A DNA stretch of 33,665 bases from assembly GCA_937974625.1 (NCBI GenBank), contig CALJVJ010000321.1:1-33665 (forward strand), written 5' to 3'. Below the pieces are notes generated by a model. That model saw only the letters and a program-made list of their open reading frames with translations, was not told where the DNA came from and did no database searches. Below are positions 15,973-24,055 of the stretch, one piece after another. The translations under genes were made by a program, and so were the position numbers. Source of the stretch: an uncultured Saprospiraceae bacterium. GTDB taxonomy: Bacteria; Bacteroidota; Bacteroidia; Chitinophagales; Saprospiraceae. Each line of letters starts with the position of its first letter. The stretch's first letter is position 1.

Positions 15973-17892
15973 TTACTGCAACCCACTCCAATAACTAGCA
16001 GGCACATTAGCTCCAAACTGTTGGGCCTGTCTCAAGTCTGCTATTGCTTGCGGTTTATTACCAATATTTTTATATGCTAAAGCTCGTTGCATCAAAAATA
16101 CTCCCCGTTGACGGTCTAAAGAAAGTGCCTGGTTATAATCTGTAATCGCAGCCTGATGTTGTCCTAATCTGCCTTTGGCTAAGCCTCTTTCATACCAAAC
16201 CTCAGCATCGTATGGATTTAAAGACAAATAAGCAGAGTGGTCTTTAATCGCTAATTCATAGTTTCCACTTTGCATATATAATAAAGACCGGTTGGAATAA
16301 CCACCTTGCTTATCGGGCTCTAACTCAATTGCTTTATTCAAATCTGCTAAGGCTTGTTGGGGCTTGCCTAAATAGCCTAAAGCTGCGCCTCTATTGGAAT
16401 ATAATTCTCCTAAATCTGGTGATAATTCAATTCCCTTGGTATAATCTGCGATTGCTTTTTGGATTAACGCGTGGTCATTTTTGGGACCACCCAAATCAAA
16501 ATACGTTTTACCTCTACTATTATAGGTACTTCCTTTATTGGGTTTAACGGCTATGGCTTCCGTATAATCTGCTAATGCTTTATTCGTTAAGCCTTGGTCT
16601 CGATAATATTGGGCACGATTACTATAAGGTGTATCAATGTTTTTATAATATTTTAAAACATGAGTCCACAAAGTCTCCCCATTTTTCCAGATTTTATTTT
16701 GTTGCCAAGTCATTATGCCCAATACTAATAGATAAACTCCTAATCCCATGCTAATACCTTTATAGAGGGAAGTTTTATTCAATTTTATTTGTTGCAAATA
16801 ATAGCCAACTAAGAAAAATAATCCAAAATAAGGCACATAAGTAAATCGGTCCGCTAAAAATCCTTGACCTGCACCAACGACCTGTAGCATAAACATGATA
16901 TTAAAAGTAAAAAATGTCAAGCCAAAAACGATAACATGATGCCCTTTTTTGAAGGCATAGTATAACCCTGCAAGAATAGGTAACAATAATGCTGCTCCCA
17001 TATAGAAACTAGCACCAATAACAGAAGGATAGGGATAGAGCGGAGACATTTCGTAAGGAAAAATAAACTTGACTAAATAGACTACATATGAATATCCGCC
17101 TACTAATAATCTTTCTATAAAAGTATAATCTGTTGCTTGTTCCAAAGAACCTTCTTTCGACAACATAAAAATTCCCAATAGCCCTATTCCTAGAGACATT
17201 AGAAAGAATAGGCCCTTTTCTAAGATTAATTTAAAATTTAAATCTCTTTTTAAATAATAGTCAATGGCTAAAAATGAAAGAGGTAAAGCGACTGCTTGAA
17301 TTTTAGATAATAGCGACAAGAAAAATAACCCTATCGTCCACCATAAAAAACGTTTATGCTGTTTATTGGATAAAATGTATTTGATATAAGTAAGAATTGC
17401 ACTGAAATAGAATGCGCCAAATAGCACATCTTTTCGTTCAGTCACCCAGGCAACCGATTCTACTCGCATAGGATGTATCCCAAACAGAATCGCTACGACA
17501 CCGGCTGCTATCGGGGATAACTTTAATTGGATACTGATTTTGTAAACGAAAAAGACACAAATCAAATGTAGCAGTAGGTTATTGATATGAATAACCGTCG
17601 CATTTAAACCAAAAATAGCTTTCTCAATCGCCAAACTTAAAATTGATAATGGATTATAGTTACCAATAACTGTTTCTGTGAAAATACCTTTGATACTGTG
17701 CCAATCAAATACTTGTAGGTTAGGATTTTTGAGAATGTTGACATCATCATCCCATGTCACGAAATCATTCAGCAAAGAAGGGATGAATACGACGGCAGTT
17801 GCTAATAACGCTAAAACTAAAGGTAAAGAGAAGTTTACTTTTTCTACTTTATTTGTCACTAGTTTTGCGGAACGCTTTTTTTTCTTTGCCAT
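15973..17892 (-). CDS. TMTC-like membrane glycosyltransferase with C-terminal TPR repeats
   Basis: This is a 639-residue polytopic membrane protein. A basic N-terminus (MAKKKKRSAK) leads into a GT-C-like membrane domain (about 22-400) with about nine to eleven helices. It has the acidic loop motif TWDDDVNI near residue 47-52 and the signature HPMRVESVAWVTERKDVL at 140-157, found in TMTC/PMT-like O-mannosyltransferases. The C-terminal part (about 421-639) contains six TPR repeats of 34 residues, the second with a seven-residue insert. By family knowledge such proteins use a polyprenyl-phosphate-linked sugar as donor; many bacterial members are uncharacterised. The TPR part would bind a protein partner or acceptor. 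Donor and acceptor are unknown here. It is divergent from the barrel gene at 18067. Confidence 0.85.
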   Translation of the reverse strand: MAKKKKRSAKLVTNKVEKVNFSLPLVLALLATAVVFIPSLLNDFVTWDDDVNILKNPNLQVFDWHSIKGIFTETVIGNYNPLSILSLAIEKAIFGLNATVIHINNLLLHLICVFFVYKISIQLKLSPIAAGVVAILFGIHPMRVESVAWVTERKDVLFGAFYFSAILTYIKYILSNKQHKRFLWWTIGLFFLSLLSKIQAVALPLSFLAIDYYLKRDLNFKLILEKGLFFLMSLGIGLLGIFMLSKEGSLEQATDYTFIERLLVGGYSYVVYLVKFIFPYEMSPLYPYPSVIGASFYMGAALLLPILAGLYYAFKKGHHVIVFGLTFFTFNIMFMLQVVGAGQGFLADRFTYVPYFGLFFLVGYYLQQIKLNKTSLYKGISMGLGVYLLVLGIMTWQQNKIWKNGETLWTHVLKYYKNIDTPYSNRAQYYRDQGLTNKALADYTEAIAVKPNKGSTYNSRGKTYFDLGGPKNDHALIQKAIADYTKGIELSPDLGELYSNRGAALGYLGKPQQALADLNKAIELEPDKQGGYSNRSLLYMQSGNYELAIKDHSAYLSLNPYDAEVWYERGLAKGRLGQHQAAITDYNQALSLDRQRGVFLMQRALAYKNIGNKPQAIADLRQAQQFGANVPASYWSGLQ

Positions 17893-18066
17893 GAGATTGG
17901 AATTTTCTTTATTAATCCAAAAATCTCACCAAAAGCAATATTATAGTTTCCCAATAATCCCATGTATACTGATTATTTAGCCCATTACTTTCACTTATTT
18001 TAAATTTTAATCTAATTTGAATTACATTCGTAAATAAATATATTAATCACCGACAAACCTTTTCAA

Positions 18067-18960
18067 ATGAAAAATCTAATTAAAACACTCTTAGTACTTT
18101 TCTTCTTTAATTTTATTCCTACGGATTCGATTTTTGCTCAACTTTCTGATACCACGGCTATTTGGCAGATTACTACCCTGGATGATAATGAATTTGTTGG
18201 ACACATCCTTTCTGAAACAGCAAGGACTATTGAATTTAAAACGGCAACAATTGGAACAATTACCTTACAAAAAAGTCAGATTAAACAGCAAGAACGATTG
18301 GTAAGTAATGAATCAACGAATGGCTTACTTTGGGATGAAAACAAGATGGCTTATCGCTATTTTATGGGAAATAGTGGTTATAATCTAAGAAAGGGAGAAG
18401 CTTTTTACCAAAATGCCTGGCTTTTCGTCAATAATTTTGATATAGGCGTTTCGGATAGATTCTCTTTTGGGATTGGTACCGTTCCACTCTTTCTTTTTGG
18501 AGGGCTTGGCGTTACTCCTATCTGGGTAACACCACGCGTTAGTATCCCAATCGAATCAAATAAAGTGAATTTAGGCGTTGGTGGATTATTCGGAACTGTG
18601 CTGGGTGATGAGTTCAATAATACTGGATTTGGATTTGGTTTTGGAAATATCACGTTAGGAGACAGAAACAAAAATTTGAACCTAGGCGTTGGCTATGGAT
18701 TCGCTGATGGAGAATTTTCTGAGCGACCTACTTTTACTATATCTGGTATGCTGAGAACAGGCAAAAGGGGATATTTTATTACGGAGAATTATATTATCTC
18801 TACAGGATTTGAAACGATTGCATTGCTTTCTTTAGGCGGGCGTTTTGTAGGAAAACGTATATCTATTGATTATGGTGGTATTTATGTACCTAATACTGGG
18901 GGAGCTGGAATAGGCCCTTGGTTGAGTATTAGTGTGCCGCTTGGGAACGGGAAGAGGTAG
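18067..18960 (+). CDS. Predicted outer-membrane beta-barrel protein with Sm-like N-terminal segment
   Basis: The 297-residue product has a signal peptide (1-25, ending SIFAQ). A short beta segment (about 33-70: IWQITTLDDNEFVG, then TIGTITLQKSQI) resembles an LSm/SH3-like barrel often found at the start of Bacteroidota exported proteins. The remainder is rich in Gly and in alternating hydrophobic residues, with many strand-like segments (FSFGIGTVPLF, VNLGVGGLFGTV, LNLGVGYGFADGEF), typical of a small outer-membrane barrel. It has no plug domain or TonB box, so it is not a TonB-dependent receptor. Function is not known. It lies alone, 174 nt from the divergent TMTC-like gene. Confidence 0.7.
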   Translation: MKNLIKTLLVLFFFNFIPTDSIFAQLSDTTAIWQITTLDDNEFVGHILSETARTIEFKTATIGTITLQKSQIKQQERLVSNESTNGLLWDENKMAYRYFMGNSGYNLRKGEAFYQNAWLFVNNFDIGVSDRFSFGIGTVPLFLFGGLGVTPIWVTPRVSIPIESNKVNLGVGGLFGTVLGDEFNNTGFGFGFGNITLGDRNKNLNLGVGYGFADGEFSERPTFTISGMLRTGKRGYFITENYIISTGFETIALLSLGGRFVGKRISIDYGGIYVPNTGGAGIGPWLSISVPLGNGKR

Positions 18961-19200
18961 GTCGGTCTGGAAAAGAATAGTGTTTCGGAAAAGTAGTCTT
19001 TAAGATATGCTCTTAATGTACCTCGTTTGTAGCATTAAGCCTCATTTTGCAGACATGACAATAAAAAAGACTAGTCATCAAAAATTCGAATGCTATAAAA
19101 TAAATAGAAATTAAAATTGGAATTGAAACGACGCTTTTACAGAATTTCTCAGGGTACTATTTTTTTTAGATGTACCTTAATGTAAATTCCCGAATCGAAT

Positions 19201-21630
19201 ATGTATTTTTCTAAAACAACCTTTTTTATTTTTTGTCTGACGTTTGGTAATTTTTATGCAAACGCTCAAATTCATTTATCTGAAATCGTTTCTAAAAATG
19301 AAAATAGTTTTCAAATAGAAGGCCTCTCTCCTGATTGGATAGAAATTGTGAATACATCAAATCTTGCGGTTGACTTAACAGGTTATTATTTAAGTGATGA
19401 CTCGGACAACCCAACAAAATGGGCGTTTCCCAATTGTAGGCTGCTTCCTAAGTCCTACCTTCTAATATTGGCGAATGGTCAGGATAAGAAGGCAGACTAT
19501 TTGCAGTGTAATTTTAAAATTTCTAGTGGTGGAGAGCCGATTATTTTAACTAATCCGACTATAGATTTTTTGGAGCAGATAGATGTGCCACCATTGGAAG
19601 AAGATATCAGTTTTGCAAAAGTGGATGCTATTTGGACAACGGCTACTCCTAGCCCTGAAATGGATAATGATGGACGGGGTATTGCTCCATTGGAAATGCC
19701 AACCTTTAGTGCTATAAGCGGGATTTACCACGATACCATCAACTTGGAATTAGCCCACGAAAATTCAATGGCTGAGCTTATCTATTTCAAAAATGATTTA
19801 ACCGCCCCGATAAAAACAAACCTAGCCGAGACCACCCTGAATTTAAGAGAATCAACTATTATCTGTGCGCAAGCTACTATAAAGGGCTTTCCCTCTTCTA
19901 AATTGAAATGTGAAACTTTTATTATTAAAACAGCACATGATTTGCCTGTTTTAAGCTTAATTGCTAACCAATCTAAGCTTTTTGATAAAACAACTGGAAT
20001 CTTTGAAAAAGGGCCTGATGCTGATGAAAGTTGGCCGTTTTGGGGGGCTAACTTTTGGACAGATAATGATGCGGAAGTCTATTTTCAATATTTTAATACA
20101 TCGACCGATACTACTTTTTATGGACATGCAGATTTAGAAATGCATGGTGGGCGAGAATCTCGTACCAATCCACAAAAAACGTTTCGCCTGAAAGCTAAAA
20201 ATAAGTATAACCAACCTTTTTTTGAGCACCCTTTCTTTGCTGTTCAACCTGAGATTACACGGTATAAACGATTAGTAGTTAGAAATGCCAGTGGAGATTT
20301 TAATGCAGGGCATTGTCGAGATGGTTTTTTGCAGGATTACTTGGTTCGTGCGGGCTTAAATTTAGATGCAAATAGTTATGAACCGATTGTGGTTTATATC
20401 AACGGACAGTATTACGGGGTGATGGGACTGCGCGAGAAAATGGACGAATACTATACTCTTTCTAATTACCAAACAGCCGATATTGACTTGTTAGAGGTAA
20501 ATAAGTTAGTAGTGTTTGGGGATTCAATTGATTTTATAAAGCATTATGAATTTTTGTTGAAGGAAGATTTAAGCGACCCTTTAAAATACGAAGTAGCCAA
20601 AAATTATTTCGATATCGACAATTTGACAGACTATTTTATAGCGCAAATCGGGAATGTGAGTACTGCTTGGCCTCAAAACAATATTAAATATTGGCGACCA
20701 AAAACACCCGAAGGCAAATGGAGGTACCTCCTCTTCGATATGGATATTGCACTGGGTAGACATAAATGGACCTTGGCTTCTGAAGATGCCTTGTTGAATA
20801 AAATGACCTCCTTTGGAGAGCAAAATGTTTTTATCAATATCGTCAATGCTTTTTTGGCAAATAAGGATTTTAGCATTTATTTTTTTAATCGGCACCAAGA
20901 TTTGTTTAATACAGTGCTTGATAAAGAAAGTATGTTGCCCAAGTTTAATACTTTTATAAATAAAATTGAAATGGAAATGCCTCTCCATTTTGAACGATGG
21001 CCTTCTAATACTTTTCTTAATTGGGAAACGAAGGAGCAAGATAAAATTCGTGCTTTTATTAGAGAACGTGCTGCTTATTCTACTCAATATTTTGATGACT
21101 ATTTTGAACTAGGCGGTACTTATGACCTTCAACTGCAATCTAATTATCCCGATTTGACCACCTTTAAATTAAATTCACTAGCAGTGGTTCCTAATGAGTT
21201 TGAAGGAACCTATTTTAAAACTATTCCTGTTACAGTTACTGCTAATAAAATTGATGCTGCTCATTTTAACTATTGGGAGGTTGAACAGGCTGGAAAAGTG
21301 ACTAAAAGATATGAAAATCCTATTAGCGCTCGTTTTGATAAAGCGACCAAATTGAAAGCGATATATTCTAAGGATATACCAATTTTCGGTGCGACTATTT
21401 TAACACTAAATAGTACTCAAATTCAATTAAATATTACTAGTCCAAGTAATAAAGCTATTCAGTTTGAATTGGTAGACTTAATTGGACGGCAATTAAATCA
21501 GGGTGGTTTTTCTATCATTGAAGTAGGAAATAATATTGCAGTTATTCCAATGACCTCGGCTATCGAGGGGATTTATTTTCTTAACCTAAAGCAAGGAAAT
21601 AAAAATATTACTTTGAAGATTCTAAATTAA
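19201..21630 (+). CDS. Secreted CotH-kinase-family protein with lamin-tail domain and T9SS signal
   Basis: The 809-residue product has a signal peptide (1-22, ending ANAQ); a lamin-tail domain (about 25-115, with PDWIEIVNTS and LTGYYLSDD); a short chitobiase-like segment (about 160-225); a CotH kinase-like domain (about 235-630); a beta-rich segment (about 640-725); and a T9SS-type C-terminal domain (about 730-809). CotH signatures are MHGGRESRTNPQKTFRLK near 314-331, NGQYYGVMGLREK near 401-413, and LLFDMDIALGR with the probable metal-binding Asp513 and Asp515. CotH of Bacillus is an atypical protein kinase acting on spore-coat proteins; roles of exported Bacteroidota members are mostly unknown. 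Phosphorylation outside the cell is therefore inference. It is 13 nt upstream of the next gene and probably co-transcribed. Confidence 0.9.
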   Translation: MYFSKTTFFIFCLTFGNFYANAQIHLSEIVSKNENSFQIEGLSPDWIEIVNTSNLAVDLTGYYLSDDSDNPTKWAFPNCRLLPKSYLLILANGQDKKADYLQCNFKISSGGEPIILTNPTIDFLEQIDVPPLEEDISFAKVDAIWTTATPSPEMDNDGRGIAPLEMPTFSAISGIYHDTINLELAHENSMAELIYFKNDLTAPIKTNLAETTLNLRESTIICAQATIKGFPSSKLKCETFIIKTAHDLPVLSLIANQSKLFDKTTGIFEKGPDADESWPFWGANFWTDNDAEVYFQYFNTSTDTTFYGHADLEMHGGRESRTNPQKTFRLKAKNKYNQPFFEHPFFAVQPEITRYKRLVVRNASGDFNAGHCRDGFLQDYLVRAGLNLDANSYEPIVVYINGQYYGVMGLREKMDEYYTLSNYQTADIDLLEVNKLVVFGDSIDFIKHYEFLLKEDLSDPLKYEVAKNYFDIDNLTDYFIAQIGNVSTAWPQNNIKYWRPKTPEGKWRYLLFDMDIALGRHKWTLASEDALLNKMTSFGEQNVFINIVNAFLANKDFSIYFFNRHQDLFNTVLDKESMLPKFNTFINKIEMEMPLHFERWPSNTFLNWETKEQDKIRAFIRERAAYSTQYFDDYFELGGTYDLQLQSNYPDLTTFKLNSLAVVPNEFEGTYFKTIPVTVTANKIDAAHFNYWEVEQAGKVTKRYENPISARFDKATKLKAIYSKDIPIFGATILTLNSTQIQLNITSPSNKAIQFELVDLIGRQLNQGGFSIIEVGNNIAVIPMTSAIEGIYFLNLKQGNKNITLKILN

Positions 21631-21643
21631 GATACTCTACATC

Positions 21644-22519
21644 ATGGATAGAAAAGCATTTCAAATTTTAAGCTTTAATGTATTGTTCCTTTCCTTCCTA
21701 TTAGCTAGTTGTAAAAAAGAAGGAAAACTGCCTATTCCAGCGGAATTCACATTATCAGTACAGAAAATTGGTGCTCTTGATAGTACAATCAATGAATGTT
21801 CAGGCTTTTTTTATGTAGAAGAACAATTATATATAATTAACGACGGGGGAGGAGGGGCAGTTTTACACCAAGTAAACCCTGAGGATTTAAACCAAACTAA
21901 GCCGATTCAACTAATTGGTGTTCTAAATTTTGACTGGGAAGCTATCACAAAGACTACCGAAGAAATAATCATAGGTGACTTTGGTAATAACTTCGGAAAC
22001 AGACAGAACCTAAGTTTGCTGCATTTTGATGGTAGTACTAATCTATTCAAGAGAGAAATAGCCTTCAGTTTTCCTAATCAATTTGATTTTATCTCTTCTG
22101 ATTCACATAATTTTGATTGTGAGGCACTATTCGTTAAAGACGAACAATATCACCTGTTTACTAAAAATAGAGGAAATAATAAAACTAACTTATACACGGC
22201 CCCTATAAATACTGCTTTTTTCGAATTAAAAGATTCTATTGAAGTTCCTGCTTTGATAACTGATGCTTATTATTACGAAGCTAAACAAGTCATCCTTTTA
22301 TTGGGCAACCAGCTCGTATTTGATAACTTTGAAAGCTTTATAACTATTATCCAAATCCAAGAAGATGCTACGTTAACACTAATAGCGAATCTAGCTTTAG
22401 ATATTAAGGAACAAGTTGAAGCTATTACGCTCAAAGCAGATAATGTGTTTTTTATAGGCTCCGAAAAAGAAAGAAATAATAGTGGGAATTTGTATGAAGT
22501 TCGAATAGCTGGTTTGTAA
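21644..22519 (+). CDS. Lipoprotein with predicted beta-propeller fold
   Basis: The 291-residue product has a lipoprotein signal with lipobox LLASC, so Cys23 should be lipidated. The rest resembles Bacteroidota exported proteins with a beta-propeller-like pattern: INECSGFFYVEEQLYIINDG, then NFDWEAITKTTEEIIIGDFGNN, then FDCEALFVKDEQYHLFTKNR, each an Asp/Glu-Ala-Ile/Leu motif followed by short strands. Such patterns occur in SdiA-regulated-like and esterase-like propeller families, but I cannot assign an enzyme. The gene starts 13 nt after the CotH-like gene, so the two probably form one transcript and may act together at the cell surface. Confidence 0.75.
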   Translation: MDRKAFQILSFNVLFLSFLLASCKKEGKLPIPAEFTLSVQKIGALDSTINECSGFFYVEEQLYIINDGGGGAVLHQVNPEDLNQTKPIQLIGVLNFDWEAITKTTEEIIIGDFGNNFGNRQNLSLLHFDGSTNLFKREIAFSFPNQFDFISSDSHNFDCEALFVKDEQYHLFTKNRGNNKTNLYTAPINTAFFELKDSIEVPALITDAYYYEAKQVILLLGNQLVFDNFESFITIIQIQEDATLTLIANLALDIKEQVEAITLKADNVFFIGSEKERNNSGNLYEVRIAGL

Positions 22520-22724
22520 TTATTGATAAAAGAAATGGATTAAAATGGCCTATCAAATTATTTGTTAGTTGATTATCAAATATATTTCTTAGTAGTTCAA
22601 CTTAAATTGCCCCAAATTCTATTGTTTGATATAATGATTTCTACTAATTTTCTTTTTTAAAACTAACCGCACACTTATTACATCTTTTCTATAAAAAAAA
22701 CCTTTTAAAAATTTGCATATTGAT

Positions 22725-22756
22725 ATTGGAAAACCATTAAAATAATCGTACCTTTG
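22725..22756 (+). promoter_or_regulatory. Promoter of the rpsL-rpsG-fusA (str) operon
   Basis: TACCTTTG at 22749-22756 matches the Bacteroidota -7 consensus TAnnTTTG exactly. ATTG at 22725-22728 serves as the -33 element with a 20-nt spacer. Transcription should begin a few bases after position 22760, giving a leader of about 100 nt before rpsL. Confidence 0.8.
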
Positions 22757-22776
22757 CATTCGCTTTGGAAAAGGTG

Positions 22777-22835
22777 GGTCTAATATAGACCTAAAAGCCT
22801 TTAAAACAAAGGAAAATACGTACTTTTTTAAGTAC
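22777..22835 (+). promoter_or_regulatory. Leader of rpsL with three consecutive hairpins
   Basis: Three small stem-loops follow each other: GGTCTA/TAGACC (22777-22791), CCTTT/AAAGG (22798-22812) and GTACTT/AAGTAC (22820-22835). The third is followed by CTCTTTTTAA, which looks like a weak terminator about 25 nt before the rpsL start. A regulatory role, such as feedback by a ribosomal protein or attenuation, is inference. Confidence 0.45.
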
Positions 22836-22866
22836 CTCTTTTTAATATAAAACAACAGCATAGCAT

Positions 22867-23241
22867 ATGCCTACTATTAACCAGTTAGTCAGAAAAGGAA
22901 GAAAGAAGATAGTTGAAGCGAGTAAATCTCGTGCATTAGACTCTTGCCCTCAAAAAAGAGGCGTTTGTACTCGTGTTTATACAACTACTCCTAAGAAGCC
23001 GAATTCTGCCCTTAGAAAAGTAGCTAAAGTTAGATTAACGAACGGTATTGAGGTGATTGCCTACATTCCGGGAGAAGGTCATAACTTGCAAGAACACTCA
23101 ATCGTATTGATTAGAGGTGGTAGAGTAAAGGATTTACCGGGTGTACGATACACTATCGTTAGAGGTGCCTTGGATACAGCGGGTGTGGCAGATAGAACGC
23201 AGTCTCGTTCTAAGTACGGTGCTAAACGTCCTAAAAAATAA
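22867..23241 (+). CDS. rpsL: Small ribosomal subunit protein uS12
   Basis: uS12 is at the decoding centre of the 30S subunit and affects translational accuracy. The 124-residue protein has all expected motifs: [42 protein letters not shown] and [10 protein letters not shown]. Lys43 and Lys88, the two classic positions where substitutions give streptomycin resistance, are both wild type. Asp89, the residue methylthiolated in many bacteria, is present. It is the first gene of the str operon, read from the promoter near 22749. Confidence 0.99.
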   Translation: MPTINQLVRKGRKKIVEASKSRALDSCPQKRGVCTRVYTTTPKKPNSALRKVAKVRLTNGIEVIAYIPGEGHNLQEHSIVLIRGGRVKDLPGVRYTIVRGALDTAGVADRTQSRSKYGAKRPKK

Positions 23242-23254
23242 TTTAGGCTAATTC

Positions 23255-23276
23255 GACTTTCAAGAAATTGAAGGTC
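23255..23276 (+). repeat. Hairpin in the rpsL-rpsG spacer
   Basis: GACTTTCAA and TTGAAGGTC pair at all nine positions if one G-T wobble is allowed, around a GAAA tetraloop, followed by TTATTG. It could be a partial terminator or an RNA-stability element within the operon. Confidence 0.5.
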
Positions 23277-23353
23277 TTATTGTATTTGAATTTAATTTTC
23301 TTAATATATAAAGTGTAAACTTAATTTTTTACATTTTCAAATTTCTCACGGAA

Positions 23354-23821
23354 ATGCGTAAAAGAAAACCAAAAATAAGAGTAATCACTCCAGACCCTAG
23401 ATATAAAGATGCATTGGTTACTCAGTTTGTGAATAATATGATGTTCTCTGGTAAGAAGAGTACGGCTTTTGCTGTATTCTACGATGCTATGGATATTATA
23501 AAAGAAAAGATGGGTGGTGATGAGCATGCAGTTTGGAAGAAGGCTTTGAATAATATCATGCCTCAAGTAGAAGTAAGGAGTAAGCGTATTGGTGGTGCTA
23601 CTTTCCAGATTCCTGTAGAAATCAGACCTAATAGAAAAGTTTCTATTGGTATGAAGTGGATGGTTGGCTTTTCTAGAAAGCGTAGTGGTAAAGGAATGGC
23701 TGAAAAATTAGCTGCTGAAGTAATGGCTGCTAGCAAAGGAGAAGGTGCTGCTGTGAAGCGTAAAGAAGATACGCACAAAATGGCTGAATCAAACCGAGCA
23801 TTCGCACACTTTAAAGTATAA
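23354..23821 (+). CDS. rpsG: Small ribosomal subunit protein uS7
   Basis: uS7 binds the 3' domain of 16S rRNA, nucleates assembly of the 30S head and contacts E-site tRNA and mRNA. The 155-residue protein starts MRKRKPKIRVITPDPRY and contains the family segments VTQFVNNMMFSGKKSTA and PQVEVRSKRIGGATFQIPVEI, ending ESNRAFAHFKV. Length is normal. It is the second gene of the str operon. The spacer before it is 112 nt and ends in the periodic AT-rich ACATTTTCAAATTTC just before the ATG. Confidence 0.99.
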   Translation: MRKRKPKIRVITPDPRYKDALVTQFVNNMMFSGKKSTAFAVFYDAMDIIKEKMGGDEHAVWKKALNNIMPQVEVRSKRIGGATFQIPVEIRPNRKVSIGMKWMVGFSRKRSGKGMAEKLAAEVMAASKGEGAAVKRKEDTHKMAESNRAFAHFKV

Positions 23822-24055
23822 GATACTACTGAAAATTGAGTTAGTCGTCTTTAGAATAGGTGCTTTTTGATTAGATAAATATCTACTTAATTAAAGTTCA
23901 ATTTTGAAATGAGGTAACTAAGTTGATTTTTTAGCGATATACAAATAGTACACACACTATTGTCGTAAAGATTTACATAGAAGGCTTGAACAAACGTTAA
24001 TCAACAGATTTTAAACTCATTTTTTAACTCTTTTAATTCCTTTAAGGACGTTGTC

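Larger units (their letters stand above)
22520..22866. other. Regulatory region upstream of the str operon
   Basis: These 347 nt contain no convincing gene. The left part (to about 22700) is plain AT-rich sequence. The right part holds the str promoter and a leader with three small hairpins, listed separately. Confidence 0.7.

Noticed and set aside
22619-22861. Minus-strand ORF upstream of rpsL
   Set aside because: It covers the str promoter and leader hairpins and encodes a low-complexity Lys/Phe-rich product with no family match that I recognise.
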